Shown: piece by piece, positions 57,594 to 64,000 of the stretch
Layout of the letters: every line of letters starts with the position of its first letter
Numbering within the stretch: position 1 is the stretch's first letter
Source of the DNA: Cynocephalus volans
Taxonomy: Eukaryota > Chordata > Mammalia > Dermoptera > Cynocephalidae
Length of the DNA: 64,000 nt
Assembly: GCF_027409185.1 (NCBI RefSeq)
Contig: NC_084462.1
Span: 26,697,577 to 26,761,576, forward strand
Direction: 5' to 3'
Position numbers and translations under genes: made by a program
The notes under the pieces: generated by a model
Databases searched by the model: none
Told to the model about the DNA's origin: nothing
What the model saw: only the letters and a program-made list of their open reading frames with translations

Positions 57594-58700
57594 AATCATG
57601 GGCAGCAGGGTTCAGGAATGAGGGCTGTTCCCACAGTGAAAGGGGGACCTCAGGAAATGTCATATTGCCTGTGGCTAGATGTGAGCTGACAACAAGGAGC
57701 TGGGGGGCTGCATAAGGGATTCCCATACAGGACAAACCTGAGTCCCTCTGTGGTTCCTTCCAATTTGCCAATCCCAAACTCCAGAAAGACAAAGAGGGCA
57801 CCTGGCTGGCTCTGAAACCTAGAAGACAATGCAGTTCCAAGCCCCTGAGTCATCTCGACTCTCTGAAGGCTCTGGGTAGAGAGGGTGCCTTTTGTCCCTG
57901 CCTGTCCCCAGGCTCAGAGGAAGGAGTTGATGTTGAATGTCTGTGCCTACCTCCTGCCCTGGGTGCAGCCTGGGCTCCCATCTGCCTGCTGTGTCAGCAC
58001 CAGCGTTCCTATTACATGACCAAGTGGGATTTGCACTCTCCAAGCATTAGTGCTGGGCTGACTCGGCAGAAACAGCCAACGCCAGAAAATGCCAGCGGCC
58101 CCACACCTTCGAGCCAGCTCCCAGAAGGCCTCATGGCCACTTCACTTCCTGTTCAGACAACCCAGCCTAGCCACCTTCAGAGTTTCCAGGGCCTTTTGAG
58201 GTTACCCCATGAGACCACTGGTAGTGGAAAAGTTCCCCAAAGGGCTTTGAAAACACAGATTCTCAGACCCCACTGTTGCACATTTTGACTCAATATGTCT
58301 ATGTTGGGTCTGGGACTCTATTCTAGACAAGCTCCCCCAAGTACTGAGGGGGCTGTGATGCACAGTCAGGTTAAGGACCACTACTCAGCATCACCCAGGA
58401 GTAGCTGGTCCCTGTCCTGTGATTACCATGCCATCACTGGACAGTTCCAGCTGATGGAGAAATTGCTTACTTGAGTTGACCCGAAATTGGTGGACTCTCT
58501 GCAGCTCGGAATCCTCCATGTGATCAGCAGGCTGCCACCAACCCCATCACTATAGGTCTTCCGTGAGTCATTTGCCCTCTGTTGGAGTTCCAAGTATCAA
58601 AACACTCACTTCAGACCCCTCTACAAAGTCAAAGAATACTGCCATTTGCTTCAGATCTGGTTCAGAGGGCAGGGTGAAGATTTCTCTCTAAGGCTCAGTG
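57594..58700. other. intergenic, degenerate hAT pieces
   Basis: GAAAACACAGATTCTCAGAC to GTTAAGGACCACTACTC near 58220-58385 is a MER-type hAT remnant. No gene. Confidence 0.45.
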
Positions 58701-58705
58701 GAAAA

Positions 58706-58804
58706 GGCTCGCCAGTTAGCTCAGTTGGGTAGAGTGCAGTGTTTTAACACCAAGGTCAAGGGTGCAGATCCCCATACCGGCCAGCCGTCAAAAAAAAAAA
58801 AAAG
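58706..58804 (+). mobile_element. CYN SINE monomer
   Basis: GGCTCGCCAGTTAGCTCAGT, then ACCGGCCAGCCGTC and an A-tail, in a decayed TTCAGTGG-type duplication. Confidence 0.85.
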
Positions 58805-59214
58805 AAGATTCAGTGGGAAACCCAAGGTCCAGATAGGTAAAGCACTTGGCCCAAGTTCACGCAGCTGAGTTTTGGGAAAAGATTCTAGCTCAGGGTCCTC
58901 TGCCTCTTGAAAATGGATGGTTCGTTTCTTTGTTTGAGACAGTGGCCCATTTTTTATGGTGACACGCATTCCCTTGGTGGAGTAAATAATGCAAAATTTA
59001 ACATGTAAGGATGTATTAGACTTTTTAATCTCTCTCTCTCCCTCCAGCCAAATCAGTTCTAGAGGGTCTGAGAGTTCCTAGAGTTAGAGAAACTGGTTTG
59101 GTGAGGAGTGGTCAGCCTCAGGTAACTTTCACTGGGGAGGATGGGAAGACACCAAGAAAGGGCAGTTAGTTAGCTGTTGTTACAGACTAGAAGATCTTAA
59201 GAAGCATCCATCAA

Positions 59215-59315
59215 CTCCTCATCTTATATATGCACAATCTGAGGCCCAGAGAGGTAAGGTGACTTGCCCAAGGCCACCCAGTAAAATCAATGGCAAAGAC
59301 AGGGCCTCAACATGT
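59215..59315 (-). mobile_element. MIR fragment
   Basis: TGAGGCCCAGAGAGGTAAGG, then CTTGCCCAAGGCCACCC. A plus-strand MIR follows at about 59880-59975. Confidence 0.72.
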
Positions 59316-59518
59316 GGGTCCTGCCTGCCAGCACAGGCCTCTTCTACTGGCCCAGGATCCTCAGGAGGAGAAGCAGCCCACTGAGCTTTCCCTGTCATCC
59401 TTTGTTTCTGAATCCATTCTCTGCCACTGCTGCAGGCCAACCTACTAAAACAGTGATTAATAGGGAAGTGTTCCCAGAGGACAAGGCGGGAAGCATCACT
59501 TGTCGGCTAGTTGGCAGA

Positions 59519-59520
<2 letters not shown>

Positions 59521-59547
<27 letters not shown>
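59521..59547 (+). repeat. (CTG)9 trinucleotide repeat
   Basis: Nine pure CTG units followed by TTG and CTT CTG. No gene frame supports translation. Confidence 0.95.
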
Positions 59548-59553
<6 letters not shown>

Positions 59554-59975
59554 CTGCACTAATAAGGGAGCTTTCCAGCCGCAGGAGGAAGTCAGGAGCC
59601 AGGGGCTAGGGCCGCAGTGATTTATGACTGCATAGGAACAGCAGGACACTAATGTTCCTGGCTGGCCTGCTTGTCTGCCAACTCAGGTGGAGAGAATGCA
59701 TTTAAAAGGTCATATCCTCTAGCACTGGACAAGGGGACAGATGGTGCCCTTGCGTCAGGTTTGTCACCAGAAGACAAGGTTTCCTCCTCATTTCCTGAGC
59801 AGATGCCAGTGGGGGTAGATCCTGACAGCCTAGGCAGGAAAGGGTACCTTTGCTACTAGGAATCAAAGTGATCTGCCTGGGTTTGAATTCAGGCTCTGTC
59901 AGTCACTGGCTCTGCAATCTTTGGCTGGTCACATAGCCTCTCTCTGTCTCACCTTCCTTGTCTAAAAAACAGGGA

Positions 59976-61130
59976 TGATTCTGAACCTCTCCACCCTTGG
60001 GCCTCAGCCATCTCCCAGGTCTGCAGGCACAGACCCTCTGCACAGCTAAAGAATGCCCATAGCTTCCATTGCAAAAGAAGAACATGCTGAATCTAGAACT
60101 ATGACTCATCACAGCTGGGTGGGGCACTTAGTGCTCCTTTAGTTTAATTTCTCATTTTAAAGGTGGAGTAATTGAGACCCAGAGAAGGAACAGGCCTTGC
60201 ACATAGAGCTGGGGGCCAGGCAGAAGTCACAATGCTAGTTCTCCATCTCCCTGCTCCAGGTTTCTTTCAGCACCAGCAGGCAGTGGAGGAGGAAGCCAGG
60301 ATATTAAGCCATTTGCTCTGTGTAATGTCGTCATGCCTCTGAAGCAGCCCTCTAAACAGCCAGGGGCTGCTGGGCAGCTGCAGCTTTAAGCCTAGAGCCT
60401 TAAAAAATCAAGAGGGAAAGGAAAGCAGGGCCAGCTCTCCCCTGCACTGTTGGAGGGAAGCCTCAATATGCAGACTGCAGATGTCATTCCTGTTTGGCTT
60501 CGGAACATCCCTTTCTTTGCATCTGCTTTACTTTTCCCAAACAGATTTGATCTGAGCTGGTTTTTCTGTTCTTTCGGTTTTTATTTTTTAAGCATGTTAG
60601 ACTGGTGGGGGAAGGAACTGAGGTGGAGAGGTCAGATAGGCAGACTGAAATGTGCCAGTAAATTCCTGAGATTTAACATCTGGGGCCTTAATCATTGACA
60701 TGTTTAATCCACGTGTGGACAACCAGGGTTGGCCGTAAGGGCTCATTCCCATGGATCTGTGATGCCCAGGCCAGAGTGGTTCAGGCCTAGCTTGCAGGGA
60801 GGAAGAGAAAGGAAGAGGAATAACTAGCCGAACACTCATCCAAGAGACAGAAGGAAGTGGGAGGGTTTATTCACCAGCAAGATTGCATTTTGCTGGGTAG
60901 TGTGGTAAGAGAAGAGGGGCCAGGCCAGATCCTATATTGAAGGAGGGGGAGAAGAGAACTATTTCTAGGCTCTCTCCCTACTCAGTTTATCTCCTACACG
61001 TCTGCCAGAGCAGTCTTCCCAAAGTGCATCTATCCATCCATTCATTCATTTCATATGTTCTACGTACCTGCTATGTGCCAGGTAGTGTGCTAAGCATTGA
61101 GCAGTCAATGGTGATGAAGAAGACAAAATG
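59976..61130. other. intergenic, no gene seen
   Basis: Unique sequence with weak L2-like text at 61020-61130 (CATTCATTTCATATG, TGCTATGTGCCAGG). Confidence 0.4.
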
Positions 61131-61795
61131 CAAGTCTGATCATTTTCTGCCCTTGTTAAAATCTCTCACAGGCTTCCTATTTATTTCTGCATAAAAACTT
61201 AACTCCCTTAGCCTGCCATTCGGTGCCATCCATGTTCTGGCCCCTGACTCCTTCCCCAGCTCCATTATCCATCAACTGAGACACCAGACACATCACATTC
61301 TTGTCTATCAATAAATATGTTAGGGAGGAACCTGTCTCTGAGTCTTCCTGACTGTGCCCTCTGCCTGCTCTAAGACTGTACAATCCTTTAAGGACTGGGT
61401 TGAAAATGAATCAGCCTCCCTGGAGAAGCTTCTCAGAACCTCTTCCTATCCAGCCTGAAAGTTTTTTCTTTTTTTTTAAAAAAAATATTTGCAGCACTTA
61501 ACACATTCTAAATTCCTTGAGGACAAGGTTCCTTCGGCATGTAGCATAGCGCCTGGAATATTCCGTCACAGAAACTCTATCATTCTAAGTTCTCATACAC
61601 ATTGATATTTCCTACTTTAGTTTTTACTGCGTACTGCTTTCTAACATACTCTACACATTTAGTTTTATCTTGCCTATTTTCTGGGGCAGGGATTTTTGTC
61701 TTTTTTGTTCACTGATATACTCCATTGCTTAACAACAGCACTTGGAACATAGTAGGTGCTCAACAGATAATTGATGAAGAAATAAATAAAATACG
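61130..61795 (+). mobile_element. L2 LINE 3' part
   Basis: TTGTTAAAATCTCTCACAGG, CCATGTTCTGGCCCC, CTTGAGGACAAGGTTCC and the 3' end ATAGTAGGTGCTCAACAG. Confidence 0.75.
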
Positions 61796-61841
61796 TAGTC
61801 AGAACTATGAGGTCTGTGAGCTATGAGGAATATCAAAAAGG

Positions 61842-62416
61842 TGTGGGATACACTATAAAGCATATGTACTTCACAGGGCCTGGTTTTCCGAAGCCTTGCA
61901 GTTTCAGATATTGACCTTGCAAAGGACAGGAAATTTTCCTCAGGTTATAAAGTCTCTGATGTAAGATAAAGATTTGTGGCACAGCAAGGTTGCTGATCAA
62001 GGACAGACAGGTTATTGATTGATATGTGAAGATACTGGAAAGTGGCAGGAGGAAGAAGCAATGTTTGCTAGATCAAGCCTTTGTTGGTGGATCACTTAAT
62101 TGTCTAAGGGAATGTCATCTGACTTGTTTTTACTGAATGTTACCAGCTTGTATTCTTAAACTTGTTAAACGGTACTTAGCAAAAACCCCACCTATGTCTT
62201 TTCCTGTAACTTCCTGGTCTGGAAAATAAATGCAGGAAGAGAACCCCAATTTGTGGTTAATTTCCCAAGGAAGGGATGCCTCTCACTTGAGAGTTCCGGG
62301 GAAGTTAAACACTTTGGGGCTTCTCACTGCTCAGAAGAGATGGGCTTTGAGTAATCCTTTGTGGCTCTGTCACCCAGGGGTAGTGGGGTGACAAATCTGT
62401 GGGGGGCAAAGCAACA
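61842..62416 (+). mobile_element. 5' LTR of an old endogenous retrovirus (borders approximate)
   Basis: Candidate start TGTGGGATAC and end GCAACA, with AATAAA at 62225. Three bases after the end, TGGTGCCCCGTGTG at 62420 sits where a primer-binding site belongs. The partner LTR lies beyond the window. Confidence 0.6.
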
Positions 62417-64000
62417 AAGTGGTGCCCCGTGTGAGGACATTCTCCACAGATTGGAGACTGACCTGCCAAGCATTGGAGAGGAAAAGGATGTCCAATTCAT
62501 CCCAGCAAGGGAGTCCCTAATAAGGGAGACTCATCCGGTAAGGGAATCACAGGTGGCTTTCAATTAGCAATTGCACGCCTGCGGAGGGTCAAAGTTACGT
62601 CTTTCCAACCCCGGAGGTATTTTTTCCTTCTCTTTACTTTTAAAATATGGATAATTCGTTAACAAAAGGGGAGACTGAACATACATTACAACTCCAATGT
62701 CTCCTTAAAGCAGCAGGCTATAAGTAACTCAATGGCAGCTTGTAAAACTGTTAGTGGATATTAAACAACCATGTCCTTGATACCTCAAGGAAGGGAGCCT
62801 TAACATAAAAATTTGGGAACAAATTGGTCACTGGTTAATTATGCAATGGGTCTCATTAAGGCTTCCCACCTAACAACTAGAATCTATGTCAAGTCACTCT
62901 GAAACCTATCCAAGACCTTAACAAAAAATTAAGACATGTTTATGTCACCAAAAAAGAATAAAACTTAATCTTTGCCAGTGACTGAGAAAACTTTAAATTG
63001 GACAATCTAAAGTAAAAGAAGTTAATATTTCTTTACAGCATTGGTATTGTTTGAGCATGTTTTTCTTTCTTATCTGCACGAAGCTTCTTTCCTCTCTTAA
63101 AGGCAGTGGTTCTTTTTTTGACTGCATGTGCTACTCTTTTTCGCTGAAGACTCTGGAGTTTTATGAAAAGCAGCCATGGTGCCAAACAGACCCCTTTTGG
63201 GTCTACTCATCTTCTCCTAAAAACCTCAAGAGTCAAATGGTTTCATCTCTCATTGGTGTCTCAGCTCTTGAGCTCAGTAATCCGTTTGAGAAACAAAAAC
63301 TAGACTAAAATCTAACTATTTAACTAGATGGTCTCAAATTTTCTGACATCCACTTGGTTATCTTAAACAGACTTCTAAATTCTCTTCTAGTCTCGTCTAT
63401 GTATTTCTTCACAATATCCTATGGTAGAATTCTATGCTATTTTCTTAAAAAAAAAAATCTTCTCTGCATCTTTTTGAAAGGCTTGCATACTTTGCTTTGC
63501 AATATAAATTTGTTAGCTTGCTTTCTTTAAGGCAAGGTGAGGCCTCACCAATAAGTCTTTTAACAAAACACAATCTAAACCTGACTGTCCTTTTCACTAG
63601 TGAGCTTTTTTTAACATTTTGAACAAAACCTGTAAGATCCTTGTTTGTTCTTGTTGTTTATGTCTGTATATATGTGTGCGTAAGCTGTATGTTATATCTA
63701 TATGTTCATGTCTGTTTGTGTAATTGTGTTATGTGCAAGGTACCAAATTGGCTTATAATTAATGTGCACTCATAAATAAATAAGCATACTTATCAAGTTC
63801 ACATGACTTAAATCTTCTAAAGCTTTGATAAATATATTTTCAAAATTTGATTCAAACCTTTTACCTAAATTTGTCTCTAAGTCAATATGTGTCCTTGTTA
63901 TCTCAGCTCTGCCTCCTGGCCATGCTGGGAGAAACAATATCTTTTATGTATATATTGCCCTCTGTCTTAAGCTCCACATGGCTCCAAATGCTATGTGGAA
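62417..64000 (+). pseudogene. endogenous retrovirus leader and decayed gag-like remnant
   Basis: Follows the LTR directly. The stretch at about 62640-62870 resembles the start of an ERV gag (matrix region), but the frame is broken by stops and small indels and no open frame survives. The remainder to the edge is AT-rich, leader-like or further decayed internal sequence. No envelope or polymerase is recognisable. The class is not assigned with confidence. Confidence 0.5.

Noticed and set aside
36345-58804. tRNA-Ile-like sequences
   Set aside because: They have A/B boxes but are SINE copies with A-tails and target duplications, and their cloverleaf is degraded; not tRNA genes.
59395-59649. Poly-Gln open frame on the minus strand
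   Set aside because: Frame read through the (CTG)9 repeat; no gene structure around it.
62361-62567. Open frame across the retroviral primer-binding region
   Set aside because: Spans the LTR border and leader; chance frame in decayed ERV sequence.
1-64000. CRISPR array, operon or microbial defence system
   Set aside because: No regularly spaced identical repeats and no compact gene clusters; introns, SINEs and CpG depletion show vertebrate DNA.
44701-64000. YWHAG exons
   Set aside because: Expected next by synteny, but no 14-3-3 sequence appears in any frame; the gene must lie beyond the right edge.

Overview
This is mammalian nuclear DNA, and the repeats point to a colugo (Dermoptera, most likely Galeopterus). 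About thirty short interspersed elements share a tRNA-Ile-like head with a GGTTCGGATCC-type B box. They occur as monomers or dimers and match the CYN SINEs known from flying lemurs. There are no Alu, B1/B2 or carnivore/ruminant SINEs. The rest of the repeat load is the usual old eutherian set (L1M, L2, MIR, MLT1/MST, MER5/MER20, Tigger). The species call is inferred from the SINEs.

Two complete protein-coding genes can be read exon by exon. ZP3 (zona pellucida sperm-binding protein 3) lies on the minus strand at 13740-5926 in eight exons and encodes 430 aa without a break. SSC4D (scavenger receptor with four SRCR domains) lies on the plus strand at 35990-43965 in ten coding exons and encodes 575 aa. 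They are divergently transcribed with about 22 kb between their start codons. This fits the ZP3-SSC4D-YWHAG order of human 7q11.23. YWHAG would be expected to the right of the window and DTX2/UPK3B to the left; neither is visible here.

Layout: 1-5.9 kb is intergenic with a solo class I LTR and CYN copies. 5.9-13.8 kb is ZP3 with its TATA box. 13.8-35.9 kb is a repeat-dense spacer that must hold the SSC4D promoter and any non-coding first exon; it contains L1 fragments, an intact-ended Tigger MITE, a four-level nest of insertions at 25.5-26.8 kb, MLT1/MST LTRs and an unexplained direct duplication of about 225 bp. 36-44.7 kb is SSC4D, with an internal CpG island over SRCR domain 3. 44.7-64 kb has no recognisable gene; it holds an isolated CpG island with CCAAT boxes at 50.0-50.4 kb, L2/MIR/L1 remains, and at the right edge an LTR plus leader of an old endogenous retrovirus.

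The two genes do not work together: ZP3 builds the egg coat and SSC4D is a secreted scavenger-receptor-like protein. I found no operon, CRISPR array or microbial-type system. The points most worth checking are lineage changes in ZP3 (a 12-bp repeat expansion at the mature N-terminus and glycosylation-site turnover), the orphan CpG island, the direct duplication upstream of SSC4D, and the apparently young GC-rich CYN subfamily.
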